Part shown: positions 32,607 to 45,304 of the stretch, in pieces | How positions within the stretch are numbered: position 1 is the first letter of the stretch | How the letters are laid out: each line of letters opens with the position of its first letter | Assembly (NCBI RefSeq): GCF_020520425.1 | Contig: NC_079492.1 | Location: 103,451,157 to 103,515,156 of the forward strand | From: Spinacia oleracea | Lineage: Eukaryota > Streptophyta > Magnoliopsida > Caryophyllales > Amaranthaceae | DNA length: 64,000 nucleotides | Reading direction: 5' to 3' | Program-made: the position numbers and the translations under genes | The notes under the pieces: generated by a model | Databases searched by the model: none | Seen by the model: only the letters and a program-made list of their open reading frames with translations | Told to the model about the DNA's origin: nothing

Positions 32607-33314
32607 TACGTATATAACTAATTATTTAGTTATTAATTATGAATTATTATTAATATTTATCATTTATTTTAATTATTTAGTTATTAATTACAAATTATTA
32701 TTATTTATTACATAGTTATTATTATTTTTAATTAACTAGATTACTAATGACTAATAATTAATTATTATTAATTATTAATCATTATTTATTTATTATTTAT
32801 TATTCAGTTAACTTCAATTCAGTCCGTTCAATTCAATTCAATTTAAATCTAAAGAACAGGATAGTAGTTTAATCGCCGAGAATGAACGGGTCCCAATTCC
32901 CAATTGGTGACGAAATGCCAGCACCTTACCCGAAAGAGAAAATGACAAGTTAATTGTGGTTAAATAATGGAAAAGCCCGGGTCAAGTTGAAATAGTCCTG
33001 AGTGGCTGACCACGTTAAAGCATCCAATGACACAAATTAGTAAAGCTGTCATCTAGAAAATATCATAGAGTAATTGACTTGGCACTTTCTACTTGTCTTT
33101 ACTCTTTAGAACGGGACTCCATAGCATAATTTAAAGGATAGTGTAAAATTAAATAAGGAGCAGTTGCTGATATTTTTATTTACCCTTGAATTGCTATCCA
33201 ACCACTTTGTAAGTCAAACACCTTGAATTTGATCATCTATATATGATCAATTAAAATTTTGGTGTTGATCTATCAATTAATTGAATTTGCAGATTGATCG
33301 TAAGGAATACGAAA
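32607..33314 (+). promoter_or_regulatory. USP gene upstream region with TATA box
   Basis: AT-rich upstream DNA. TATATAT at 33238-33244, about 75 bp before the start codon, is the best TATA candidate; it lies in a short palindrome, GATCATCTATATATGATC. No other element is claimed. Confidence 0.45.
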
Positions 33315-33524
33315 ATGGCAGAAGAAGGAAGGAAATTAGGAGTGTCTATGGATTTCTCAAAGGGAAGCAAAGCAGCATTAAAATGGGCAGTTGATGGTCT
33401 ACTTAGAAAGGGTGACACCCTTGTTATCATTCATGTTAAGCACCCTCAAGCTTTAGAGTCTCGCAACCTTATTTGGTCCGATACTGGCTCACGTATGTCC
33501 CCAAATTTCTTTTTTTCTAACATA

Positions 33525-33565
<41 letters not shown>

Positions 33566-34523
33566 CCATTTGTATTTACGTTATCTTAATTGATGCCAAC
33601 ATTGCAGCTTTGATTCCTCTTTCTGAATTTTGTGATCCGGAGGTGATGCATAGCTATGGAGTTGAGCGTGAGCCTGATGTTTTTGACTTGCTTGATGTCA
33701 TATCCAAACAACTTCAGGTTTATTTTTTATTTTTACAATTATCCATATTTTATTCTTGATTTTGTTTTAAGTTAAATATATAATTAAATTAACAAGGAAT
33801 TGAAATTGAATAGGTAAATGTGGTTTGGAAAATCTACTGGGGAGATGCAAGGGAAAGAGTTTGTGAAGCAGCTGGAAGCTTGCATCTCGATACTTTGATC
33901 ATGGGAAGCAGGGGACTAGGTTCTATCAAAAGGTGACACCAAATTTCTTTTTATCTTTCGACTCAGAGTTTGAATTACATTATATTATTAATGTGATTAT
34001 TTATTTCTGGACCCTTGAAATATCCTTACTAAATGTTTTTAATTATACTATCAACATCAACGTGATTATTACTTCTTACTTCTGGTCTGGCTAGAGTGGC
34101 TACTATGTTACATTATTGATGAATTTGAATTACCATTACAAGTGTTGTTTAAAATTGGATACCGATCATATTTGGAAAAGGGGGTGAACCAGAGATCTTA
34201 AGTTAGTCTAGTCACACTTTGTACTAAAATCAAGATTTATAGATGAATGAGCTAAAGAGTAAATTTGAGAAATGAAATCGTTTTAATTTATATTTACTTG
34301 AAAGTTGGAAACTACAATTGTAGCCCTAGTATTATTACAGTTGCAGTTTTGATTAAGTTGTGGAGTTATGGTTGATAGAAACAGAATTGTTGAGTACAAG
34401 TTATAATTGATGGTTATGATGTGAACTACCCTCAGGGTACTGCTAGGGAGCGTGACGAGCTACGTGCTAGAGCATGCAACCTGCCCTGTCACAGTTGTCA
34501 AGGACCGCAGCCATGAATGCTGA
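33315..34523 (+). CDS. Universal stress protein (UspA-fold, ATP-binding type)
   Basis: Four exons, 33315-33492, 33608-33717, 33814-33932 and 34436-34523, join with GT/AG borders into 495 nt, encoding 164 residues. The protein is a single Usp domain: it starts [20 protein letters not shown] (first strand and helix), has the LVIIHV strand, and ends [15 protein letters not shown]. That last segment fits the nucleotide-binding signature G-x2-G-x9-G-[ST] exactly, so it should bind ATP. Its C-terminal strand CPVTVVKD completes the fold. Plant USPs are small soluble proteins linked to stress signalling; the client is unknown. The length is typical. The stop codon lies inside a 7-bp tandem repeat, and the first intron holds an AT microsatellite. 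Confidence 0.93.
33530..33561. repeat. (AT)n microsatellite in USP intron 1
   Basis: About 15 AT units within the first intron. Confidence 0.9.
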
Positions 34524-34548
34524 ATGCTGAATGCTGAATGCTGAATGC
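34514..34548. repeat. TGAATGC x5 tandem repeat over the USP stop codon
   Basis: Five perfect TGAATGC units. The first unit is still coding (His-Glu-Cys), and the TGA beginning the second unit is the stop codon. Confidence 0.9.
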
Positions 34549-35127
34549 ACTTTGTAACAACCGCTATTACTATGGATTACTACTGTTATTTCATTTGAGT
34601 GTGAATACTGAATAATCTACATCTCTGTAATGTTTCATGTTTGTTGCATGAAACAGAACAATGTCTGCCTCGCTTCTTTCAACTTTTTGTTGGAATTTAA
34701 TGTTTCTGTGATTTTAATGTCAATTCATTTTGCATTGTTAAATTATTATTCTCATTAATTTTATCTGTCAATTCAAACATATAATCAATTCATTGTTGCA
34801 TGTTTTTCATTTAACGTACATGTACATACCAGGCCAACATATGCACATACTACGTACATAACATACAACCATTATTATAACATAACATAATATAACAAAG
34901 TAACGATTGTTATAAGATAACATAACTAGACTTATGGTTCATTTTTTTTTCTTTTTCCCATAACATATAACATACGATTGTTATACTATGCTAATGTAGC
35001 TTAGGTAGATAAACAAGAGAGATCGTACATCTCACAAGTCACAATACTGGCCTAGCTATATATAGGTTTTCCCCCACCTCGACTCTCAAGTCTCAACTAC
35101 TTGAACGATCTAATGTAAGTCCTTAGC
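34549..35127. other. Intergenic DNA between convergent USP and GST genes
   Basis: AT-rich with ATAACATAACATA-type words. I see no gene. Confidence 0.5.
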
Positions 35128-37694
35128 TTATTTGTTCCAAGTACGTGCTACTTCATAACGATGTTTAATGTACACAAGATGCTTATCTTTTGGAGGTAAA
35201 CATTCCCTAGCAATAGAAACATCATAAAATCTCTCAATCCACCTACACAAAATGGGGAATTTGTCTTCACTAATAATCTTTATGCCAACAACTTCTTGTA
35301 CCCTTTCAATCCAAAATGCAACAACATTTGCTACTATATCCAAGTATCCAACTTTATCTCCTGCGAAAAAGATTTTCCCCTTAAGTTGACTTTCAAGTGT
35401 TCTTAGTAGCACACAAGCTTCCTCTTTCGTCTTCTCTCTTTCTTCATCTTTGCAAAGGAAACTCCTCCATACACTTGCCAACACCTACGCACATAAAAAA
35501 CATTATTCTATCGTTTAAATGGATTTTTTACCAAATTCGCTACTTTTACAATTTTATTTACCAAAATACCTACTTTTCAATTCTATTTCCCAAACTAGCT
35601 CTTATTTATTTACCAAAACGACTATTTTGACTTTGAGGCAAAAAAATAAACAATGAACCGGTTTAAGTTTTTTTTTAAGTAGTGAACCGCCGGTTTGAGT
35701 TTTTTTAATAGTGAACCAGTTTTTTTTTTTTTTTTTTAGAATAGTGAAATGATTTTGTTTTTTGTGCAATCCGTATATTTTTTTGGGTTCCTTTTATTTT
35801 TCCATATATACCTAAGTCGATCAACGTCATTGAGTCTAGCGTTTTTCAATTTTTCTAATTAACCATCGACATTCATAAACCTTAATGTTTTTCTATTGAA
35901 GATTCCAATAGGAAATTTGATCAAAGTATGTAATTTTCTTTCTCTTTGAACATTTGAAGCTTATTATTCATGCATATTATATTCTATTATATTCAATTTT
36001 ATGGAACTTTGGTTTCAATTCTAATAAGAAATACGAAATTTTTTTGGGTTGACAAAATTTGAGAATTGTATACTTTGATTGAGAGTTAACGTCTATTATA
36101 AGATCGAGAGATTTTAGCTTATGAGGTTGTAAGCCCTTAGATATGTTTTTTTCTTTATTTTCTAAACTTTGAGTTGGTTTATTGCGTAAGACAATAAAAC
36201 TTAGTTGCAGACCGTAGTATTTGTTTGTTTTGCCTAAAACTAATAGGTGTTATTATGATATTTATGCGATTGGATCAATGTTTATGTTTGCATGGTACTT
36301 TATACTAAGTATAATACAATTATTTTTCTTTATGTTTGCACGGTACTTTATTCTAAATTATATATTCTTTAGTTTGTAGTTTATGTCTTGGGTTGATTTA
36401 TTTGAGTATACTTTGTGGGTAGTAGCAAAAATTACTCGTTTTTAAGTCTAAAATAAAAAAGAAAAAAAAAATACAAAAAAAACCGGTTCACTATTAAAAA
36501 AACCCAAACCGCTTCACTGCTAAAAAAAACTTAAACCGGTTGATTGTTTTTTTTTCCCCTCAAAGTCAAAATAGTCGTTTTGGTAAATAAATAGTAGTTA
36601 GTTTGGGAAATAGAATTCAAAAGTAGCTATTTTGGTAAATAAAATTGTAAAAGTAGTCATTTTGATAAAAGATCCCGTTTAAATACTTTATTCAAGTCAT
36701 TTAATTTCATCAACCTTTTACTACAGATCGTACTAGTAAATGGTTTCATGTATGTACCTACTTTTGTTATTAACTTTTCACATTACTAGATGTTCCTAGT
36801 TACTTAGCTCGATCTTTAGAGAATAAGTTTTATTTTTTATTTTTGACATACATTTAGAGAATAAGTATGGTAAAAAAAAAAAAAAAAGGTTATTCTAAAT
36901 GGTTCACAAGTTAGTAGTACTTTGTCATCCTTCTTACAAGTAAGATAAAAAAATCACGAGGAAGAAGCCTACGATTAATTAATTTAAATATTAATTAGAA
37001 ATAAAAAATAAAAAATGACGAGAAATAATATAAACTCATCAAATGATCGAATAATCATTCCACAAAACATTTCTAAAAATAATACTACGTGTATGCTTTT
37101 TTAGGATTTATTACAAAAAGTTGACAATAAATTAATGAATACGATGTTAAAAAATTTAATGTCAGTATTGTATATAAGGAAAGAAAATAGCTCAGAGGAA
37201 ACTGACTTTCTTATCTCTAAGACTCTAACAAGATAAAGGTTCCTTATGGGTTGTTCTCTTTTCTACCGATTTCTTATGTTCGAAATTAAGGGATATTTGT
37301 AGATCAATCTAAAATTCACCAATGTAAAATAAATAACAAAAAACGGTATACTTTCAGAATTAGTTACCTTATCATCAATGAATCGAGCCCAAAATCTAGT
37401 TTGGGCTCTTTCATAGGGATCTCGTGGTAAAAGAGGATGGTCTTTCCAAATTTCATCAATGTACTCGAGAATGATTAGGGATTCAACGATTGGATTTCCA
37501 TTATGAACCAAAATTGGTATCATTTTGTGGACAGGGTTGTACCTAAGAAGTAAGGTACTCTTGTTAGAAAGGTCTTCTTCCACATATTCAAAGGGTATGT
37601 CCTTCACTTTAAGGGCTAATTCTATCCTACGGCTATAAGGGCTTGACCATACACCAAACAATTTCACTACTTCCACTTTCACCTCTTCTCCCAT
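35128..37694 (-). CDS. GSTU: Tau-class glutathione S-transferase
   Basis: Two exons, 37694-37368 (109 codons) and 35484-35128 (118 codons plus stop), give a 227-residue protein, the normal tau size, with the single intron at the position usual for this class. The N-terminal thioredoxin-like domain has the tau signature [19 protein letters not shown] with the catalytic Ser near residue 18, then [20 protein letters not shown] (cis-Pro and the glutathione-contacting ES) and EYIDEIW. The all-helical C-terminal domain starts at [14 protein letters not shown]. The enzyme conjugates glutathione to electrophiles in the cytosol; its substrate cannot be told. The start is the ATG of [12 protein letters not shown]; an upstream in-frame ATG at 37763 would add a tail unusual for the family. 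The 1.9-kb intron holds a MITE. Confidence 0.95.
35521..36675. mobile_element. Mutator-like MITE inside the GST intron
   Basis: Arms of about 190 bp face each other, starting GGATTTTTTACCAAATTCGC on the left and GGATCTTTTATCAAAATGAC on the right strand, and include AACCGGTT words near their inner ends. A perfect 9-bp duplication, CGTTTAAAT, flanks it (35512-35520 and 36676-36684). The 1155-bp element has no open frame of note. It accounts for most of the intron. Confidence 0.93.
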
Positions 37695-38753
37695 TTTAGT
37701 TTTTATCCTGTTTGGCTTGTGTATGTTTTTATTTGACACTCTTTTATAACCAATTGCCAACATTCTTTTAATTGATGGAATCTTACATCAGCATGGATCG
37801 ATGTGTTCAACTGAATTTAAGAAGTGTTTTTCATTCACATCTATTCTAAATGTTACTTAGTGGTAAATGGTAATGATTTTATGTATTATGCACTTCCTAA
37901 ACTCACTATCTAGGGAAAGATCGAGTTTGATATTCGGCCCATACTACAGTTCCCTGAATCACTCCATTCTTGTTTGTCAAAACCGATGTTTCCACTAAAC
38001 TTTTTATAATACATATTTAAATTAATATAATGATTTCCAAAATAAATTGAGGACTACGCAAAAAGCCAAAAGAGAACCTCTTTTAGCAATCGAAGGAGTA
38101 GTAACGGAGTGATCTACATAAAAAAGGAATAAAAAAGCAAAAAAAAATAAAGGTCATGATGATATCACATCCTTATGTGTCATTGATATAATTGGAAACT
38201 AAAATATTTAACTTATCAATAACTATAATTTAAAAGACACATCAGAAATGACACGTGTCATCTCCTGATTAATTTTCCGTAGCTATCAAACCTTATTTAG
38301 GTTTTTTTTTTTAACTTAAAAAATATTTATTAATAAAACTTACAAAAATGGAGAAAAAATAATTTGCCGTAGCTATCAATCTTTATTGTAGAAAGTTAAT
38401 TGTAGCTCATATCTCTTATATGCATTATATAAATTATTATTTGGAAAAAAAGTACTATGCATTGATTAATTAATAAGAAATAATTTTCAAAACTTTTTAA
38501 AAACATTTTAAACATCTTTGTATTATATTAATTTAATAATGACTTAAAATCTTTCTGTGTTAAGAAAAATGAATGTGTCGTATCTTCAAAAAAAATACGT
38601 AATAAAATTAATAATTTAAGTAAAGAAATAAGTTGGAATAAGGGTGAAAAAATGGTAAAAGAAAAAGTTGCGAACCGAGTAAATATGAGAAACATTTTTA
38701 TAAAGAACTGAAAGAAAGAAATATTGACAAATTGTTACCTTATATTTGAAACT
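37695..38753. other. GST upstream region and intergenic DNA
   Basis: AT-rich, without a gene. I find no convincing promoter element beyond general AT-richness. Confidence 0.45.
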
Positions 38754-38880
38754 ACGGAAATTTCATGAAATGCCCTCGAGTTTTGCTGTAATTCAGCAAA
38801 CGTCCATCAAGTTTCAACAATTCATAAAATACCCCTCACAATCCGTACAAATGTCCACCATACCCTTACTAATAACGTGC
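38754..38880. repeat. Left terminal inverted repeat of the MULE
   Basis: The repeat consists of degenerate units of about 31 bp built on TTCAnnAAAnnCCC. Two or three more units (TTCACCAAATGCCCCTAA) follow to about 38990. Confidence 0.88.
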
Positions 38881-39231
38881 CGTTAGTCCGCCGTTAGCTA
38901 AGTTTCTAATTCACCAAATGCCCCTAATTTCAAACTTATTTCACCAAATGCCCCTAATCTAAAACTTATTTCTCCAAATGCCCTAACATGAAATTTAGCT
39001 AGTTTTGTTGTTCCAACGGCTAGTTTTTGTGTATGAAAAGTAGCCGTTGGTTCTGGTAGGCTATAAAAGCCCCCTTGCTGGATTGTTCATGTACTTTTGT
39101 TGTTGTTTTGCTTTGCTTTTCTAATCTTATAAGATTTCTATAAGAGTTTTGTTTCAAAATCATCTTCCACACACAATGAGTCCACATATATTAGAGTACC
39201 TAACAACACTAGAGGAAAAATCGCCATGTGC

Positions 39232-39385
39232 TTCCCTTCAAGTGCGGCTCATTTAGTAAATTGGCAGCACTTGAAAGCACCAAAAAGAAAAAAAAATAAG
39301 CATCTTCTCAAGTGCGGGCTATTTTAGAAAATTGGCAGTTTAAGTGCGGGCTTTAAACTCAAGTGCGAGCTTGTTTAAAAATGAG
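39232..39385. repeat. Left subterminal repeats of nested CACTA element
   Basis: About four copies of TCAAGTGCGGGCT, two followed by an AAATTGGCAG word, in 150 bp. Confidence 0.85.
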
Positions 39386-41609
39386 CCGCGCAAAATTTGT
39401 CCAAAAATAATACAGCCTATCGAAAAAAGAAAAAAAATATACAGCCTCATATTTCTCTCTCCCCGATATATCTCCCTCTTTACTTTCGTTTTCTCTCTCC
39501 TCTGTCGCCACCGTCGCCGTCGCCGTCGCTTCCTCACCGCCGGAGATCATCGTCGAACATTTGTGTCGCTGTGTAGTTGTTCATTTTTGGTGTGGGGTTA
39601 ATAGTTGCAGTAGCTCCACTCTCCATCTCACTTGTCTCTGCGGTCTCTCTCATCTCTAGTCCGTACCTTTGCCGTCAACGGTGGTCGTGAATCCACCATC
39701 AACTTTACTCCATTATCAAGTGGTGAGGTCTTGAACCCATTCCATAAATCAATTAATTGAATTGAGTAATTAAAATTACCAATTGAGAAAACCCTAACTT
39801 ACTAAACGATGCATATATTGTTTCAATGACTAGATTAAGATATATTGATTATGTAATGCTAATGTTGCCTGGCTTATTCCTCTTTCTCTCTATGATTCAA
39901 TGTTTTAGTGTAATTTCGATTTAAAGTTCGAATCATATGGTTGAATCCATCTTCAGTTGATTGGTTAGTTTTTACAAAATAATTTTCTGAATTTGATTTC
40001 ATGGTTTAAAGGTCATAGATTGACCTTTCCAGTTGATCATTTTCCCATTTTCTTTGATTTTTTTTGGCCTGAATTATTTGTTTTCATGTTTTTTGTATCG
40101 ATTTTATTTCTAATTTATGTTTTTCTTAAATATCAATTTAATTTCAATTATTGATTTCGGAATTTCTATTGTTTAACTCTTGTTTATCATATCTATTTCT
40201 CTGATTTTGATTAGAATTTATATCTGATCTATGTTCACGTGCCTAAGGAGTCACATCATTATAAATGGGAAGTTCTCAGGCGGTTTTTACATCAATTTAT
40301 TGTAGATAATTCATGAGGTTCTACAAGTCTTAGGAATTTAGATGTTGATTAGCTTGAATAACTCATTTGTGGAGTGAGCGCAAGGAACGATAGATTGCGT
40401 AGTTAGTATGCTGGGTGTAGGGGTTGGTCTCGTATCTGTACAAGACTATTAGTCGGCCTAGGCTTGCAGCAGTGTGTGTGTGAGGCTGTAGGGGTTTGGT
40501 TCATTGGGTCAAATCCATGGAAACATACTAGTTCAAAGGCAAGAAATGGGCAAGCATAAGATGAGATGTCAGTCATTTTTTTGTTTTGGCACCGTGAAAA
40601 ACTTTAAGCTTGATCACAATCAATATTTCTTCTTGATATCCATTTAAGTCCGACTGTTATAATTTCTGTGGAAGCGTCATTTTTATTATTTTCTTCGAGT
40701 AGATTACATCAGCTGATCATGTTTTGAAGCGACATCATCTTTCATTTTTGTCTGATGCTCTCATATAATCTCGTGTCATTATTCCATCATGTTTCATTTT
40801 TTTTCTATGATCTAAATCATACATCCCTGGTGGCACAAAGCAATCAACTAATATCGAAACATGAAGATTTCGATCGTCATATATTTGAGTCTTAGACTCT
40901 CACCAAATTGTGATATCGAGGTGGATACAAAGTAATCTTGATACCTTTGGGAGATTGAGCTTTGGGAGAAAGGTTTTTGATGTTTACTATAATGCTTTGT
41001 TAAACTCGATGGATGGATTTAAAATGGTCTTGTCTTTATGCAACATTTGTCAGCTTAATGGTGGTGGTGAGATAGATAATTAACTTTTACATGTACCAGA
41101 TTTTATGATGTTCCAAAATTTGGAATCTAATGTTTACAGTATGCCTACTGTCATAAGCAGAACCGAGGTTCCGTATTTAAAAGTTCACAACTATCTACTT
41201 TCGGACTCTTGTGTTGTTTTTATGTTGTCTAGCAAAGTTTGAAGTCTTTCTTATGTGTACCATATAAAAGCCAAGTCTCCAAGCGTTGCATTTGTTTTTC
41301 TCACAATTCGGTTGAGCTTGTGTTCTTTCCATCAAGCCGGGTATTTCCTCAATGTACAAGTAATGTTCCCTTCTTTTGTTACAGCAAATAGTCTGCTTGC
41401 TTGAGCTTGAGACAGTTCATTCAGTCAAGCTGGGTTGAGCACTTGAGCTAGAGCTCTCTGTATGAATTCCTTTTAAATGTGAACTATTGACCTCACTTAT
41501 AAATATGTCGAAATTGAGTTTGAAAAAACTATGGCAGTCTTTTGTATTGACTAACTATTTACTTATAGTAAGATGATTCCTAATTCTTTTTTTTGTTATT
41601 GTCGTAGAT
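39386..41609. other. CACTA interior, possible captured 5' region
   Basis: 39440-39610 is pyrimidine- and then CG-rich (repeated GCCGTC), like the 5' leader of a plant gene. The remainder to 41609 is intron-like T-rich DNA. No protein can be assigned. Confidence 0.35.
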
Positions 41610-42543
41610 GCTAGAGGCTGCATTTAAGAAAGAAATTGCAGGTCTTGTTACAAGGGATGAATATGTTGAGAAGGTATATGAGCTTTGTGGTTTCTTTTAA
41701 AAATCTCTTCCATCTCTTGAAGCTTTAGAAGTTCACGTTGTCTAACCATGACATTTATCTTATTTTGAATTTGTTGAGGTCAAAAATTAAGAAGAAAATT
41801 ATGGAGGACGTGAAAAAGGAACTGCAAAAGCTACTGGAAGAGTGAGTAGAATTAAAGATAGTGTGCTTAAAGGGACTAACAGGGCCTTATTTTAGAGCAT
41901 GAAAAACTTAAGTACTGTTTCAAAGAATTCTTATGTTTTATCAAGTATTAAGTACTGTTTCAAAGAATTCTCACCGTTAATTTGAATTTGACATTTTTCA
42001 GTTATATATGCAGTCTCCATAACCATATGTATTGTGGTTTGTTGGATCTCCACCCCCCCCCCCCCCCTCCACACACACACACACATGTTTTACACCTTTT
42101 AAAAGCTTAACTTTCGATCTGAACCTAAGAGTGCTAAAAATGGATGTTCTTCCTATTCATTTTGGTTTCATGCTCTTGGCCTTAATTTTAGGTGTATGAC
42201 CTCCCACCATTCATGGTTCTGAACTTCTGATTATAGCTATATTAAATTATGGTAATACCTTCTGGAATCATACTACATTATTGATGTACTTGTCTGTTGA
42301 CCTTGTCACTTGTAGACTCCCTCTCACAGCATAAACCTTGGAAATATTTTGTTTCACTATCATCACTAATGTTTTCTGACAAAATAGAAAAGGAAAAACG
42401 AGACTTTTCCGTCCTTTTCTAGGGGGGAAATGTCTTCAGTAAAGCTTTAATTCTTGTATGTTTAACTTTAATGCAGGAAGAATTAAGGCAATCTCTAAAG
42501 ATCGTGTCAGACCATCTCCAAGTCATGAAAGATGGAAACTGAA
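41610..42543 (+). pseudogene. Possible captured host-gene exons in CACTA element
   Basis: Three coding-quality pieces lie in T-rich spacers. 41610-41675 reads MLEAAFKKEIAGLVTRDEYV then EK before a GT donor. About 41780-41843 reads KKIMEDVKKELQKLLEE. 42478-42543 reads [20 protein letters not shown] after an AG acceptor and ends in TGA. All are charged and helix-prone, but no phase joins them cleanly. CACTA elements often carry such transduplicated exons; that this is one is inference, and I do not recognise the family. Confidence 0.35.
42052..42085. repeat. Poly-C tract followed by (AC)n
   Basis: A run of about 15 C, then CTCC and about seven CA units. Confidence 0.85.
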
Positions 42544-43560
42544 TGAGATTTTTATTACTAGTTGTGTCATCGGGACATATCTCGCCTTAGTCACTGTTAT
42601 TTAACTGGGTCGTAAATGACATATATTTCTCCAAGGTAATAAAAAGGATTATAAAGTACTGCCATTATTAGATATTATGGACACTTTCTTTTCCTCATGC
42701 ATGTATTTATATATGTAAATCAACTGTAACAGGAGAATTTGGTGTGAGCTCTCTATCTGGAAACACAGAAAATTTCATCTGCAATATATCTGCAAGTTAG
42801 CATCGTTAGCCAGTCCCTCATCTTATTACTCGCACTCATAGCTGGTCATTTCTGGAGAGACCAGGAGTTCTTCTCATGTCTGCATTCGTGGTGACGCAAT
42901 CGGTAAGAAAAACTTTAATTTTTCTCTTTTACCCATTTCAGTTTTTCTTTTCCTTGAACGTATTTCTTAATCTTAATTAGTTTTAAGTGTCTTCTATTTC
43001 CTCCTTAAACTCATTACGCAGTACTAGGTGTTAGACAGGTCTGTTCTCTGTATGCGTGACATATTCCAGAATTATATATATCTTTTGATTAAAATTTCCT
43101 TTAGAACTCCTATAAATAATGACATTACTCTCATGACATCAACAAAATCCATCGCTGATAGTTAAAATCTGGTGAGGAAAACCTAAAATGTTGCTGCCCA
43201 AAACTCTGGCAACAAGAGACTCGAACATTCTCTCCTCGTGGTTGTATCATGTAGGTTACTTCCTTGATAGCAGTCCTACATTTTTACTTCAGGCTGCTGC
43301 AAAATCACAATTTTCATAAACTGACTAGATAAGTTGATTTTGCTCCTCACGTTTGTAGGTCGCCTCCTTGATAACAGTCATTAATTTTGCTTCCATCAAT
43401 GGGATTGAATGGGGATGGGATGGAGTTATATGATTATATACTCTGGTTTTCTATTTCCCTCTTGATATTATCAAGTTCATAGTTCATTACACCCTAAGCG
43501 GAGATGCTTGGAATCTTGTAATTGAAAAAAAGGCCTTGATCAATATTATACATACTATAA
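42544..43560. other. CACTA interior without a gene
   Basis: AT-rich; nothing recognised. Confidence 0.45.
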
Positions 43561-44880
43561 CTGTGTATAACTTGACCAAAGTAGGTTAGAATCAGTTATT
43601 GAAACATAAAACTAATTATATTAAACATGTAGGGGTTTCAAATACTTATTTAGGTTCATTAGTTAAAAGTTGGGACCGAAATAAGCCATTTGAGTCAAAA
43701 TGTGACCTATAATTAACAAACGAGCCTTAAATGTGCATAACTTGACCAAATTAGGTGAGAATGATTATTTGAAACTTAAAACTAAGTTTATTTGACATGT
43801 AAAAGATTTAAATACTTATTTAAGTTCATTAGTTGAAAGTTAGAATCGAAATAAGCCATTTTAGCCAAAATGTGACCTATAATGATCAAATGACCCATAA
43901 ATGTGTATAACTTGATACAAGTAGGTGAGAATGAAACTTAGAAAGATTAAAGTAAGTCTTATAAACATGTTAAGTGTTTAAAACACTTGTTTAGATTCAT
44001 TAGTTAAAAATTGAGAGCGAAATAAACAAATATAACCTATAATAAACAAACTAGCCTTTAATGTGAATAAGTTTCCCAAAGTAGGTGAGATTGAGTCTTA
44101 GAAACATTAAAATAAGTCTAATAAACATGTAAAGGGTTTTTATTACTTATTTAGGTTCATTAGTTTAAAGTTGGGACCAAAATAAGTCATTTTAGTAAAA
44201 AATGTGGCCATAATGATCAAACGAGCCTTAAATGTGCATAACTCGACCAAAGTAGGTGGAAATAAGTATTTGAAACTTAAAAATAAGTATATTTGACACG
44301 TAAAAGGTTTAAAATACTTATTTAAGTTCATTAGTTGAAAATTAGGACTGAAATAAGCCATTTGAGTCAAAATGTGACCTACAATGATCAAACGAGTCTT
44401 AAATGTGTATAACTTGACTAAATTAGTTGAGAATGAGTCTTTAAAACATTATAATAAATATAATGAACATGTAAAGGGTTTACATTTATTATTTAAGTTC
44501 ATTAGTTGAAAGTTAGGAGGGAAATAAGTCATTTTAGTCCAAATATGAACTATAATGAACAAACGAGCCTTAAATGTACATAACTTGACCAAAGTAGGTG
44601 AGAATGAGTCTTTGAAACATAAAAATAATCATTTAAAACATTTAAAAGGTTTAAAATACTTATTTAGGTTCATTGGTTGAAATTGGAATCGAAATAAGCC
44701 TTTTTAGTTAAAATGTGGCCTATAATATAATGTTCAAACGAGTCTTAAATGTGCATAACTTGACTAAAGTAGGTGATAATGACCATTTGAAACATAAACT
44801 AAGTATGTTCAACATGTAAAGGATTTAAAATACTTATTTAAGTTCATTAGTTGAAAATTAGGAGCGAAATAAACCAATTT
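43561..44880. repeat. Tandem array of about 171-bp units, eight copies
   Basis: The anchor ATGTGCATAACTTGACCAAA (or close variants) recurs at 43561, 43731, 43901, 44061, 44232, 44403, 44574 and 44749, so the period is 160-175 bp, most often 171. Each unit also holds TTAGGTTCATTAGTTGAAAG and AATAAGCCATTTTAGTCAAA forms. The units differ by scattered substitutions. Small frames within are repeats of one another and not genes. Confidence 0.92.
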
Positions 44881-45304
44881 TATTATTATACAGTTCATTA
44901 TTAATTTCATTGTTATGAGCAAATTAAGTCTTACTATTTTGTACGATGCATTATTTATAATATAAATAAAGTATATTTTATTTTGATGGTCGATCTTCTT
45001 AAGGTATTCAACAATTCGAGGGAGCAGCCCTTCACCACCGAGGAGATAAATGAAGTTCGAGAAAAGTTTGATTGTCTTTGATATTTTCTTGTAGCGAGTC
45101 TTTAGATTATGGATGCTAGTTTTTCTTATGATTGAAATCATGAAATGTAATCGATTTTTATATTTATATTTATATATTATTCAATTTAATATTTATATAA
45201 TTGGATACTTTTTTATGTGATGTATGGAGGTTAACTAGTGGCGTGGTCAAATTGTATAATATATATAGTCTGGAAATCGGTTATATAACAAATCTAGATC
45301 AAGT

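Noticed and set aside
44143-45141. Small frames in the 171-bp array
   Set aside because: The predicted peptides repeat with the array and have no start or codon signal.
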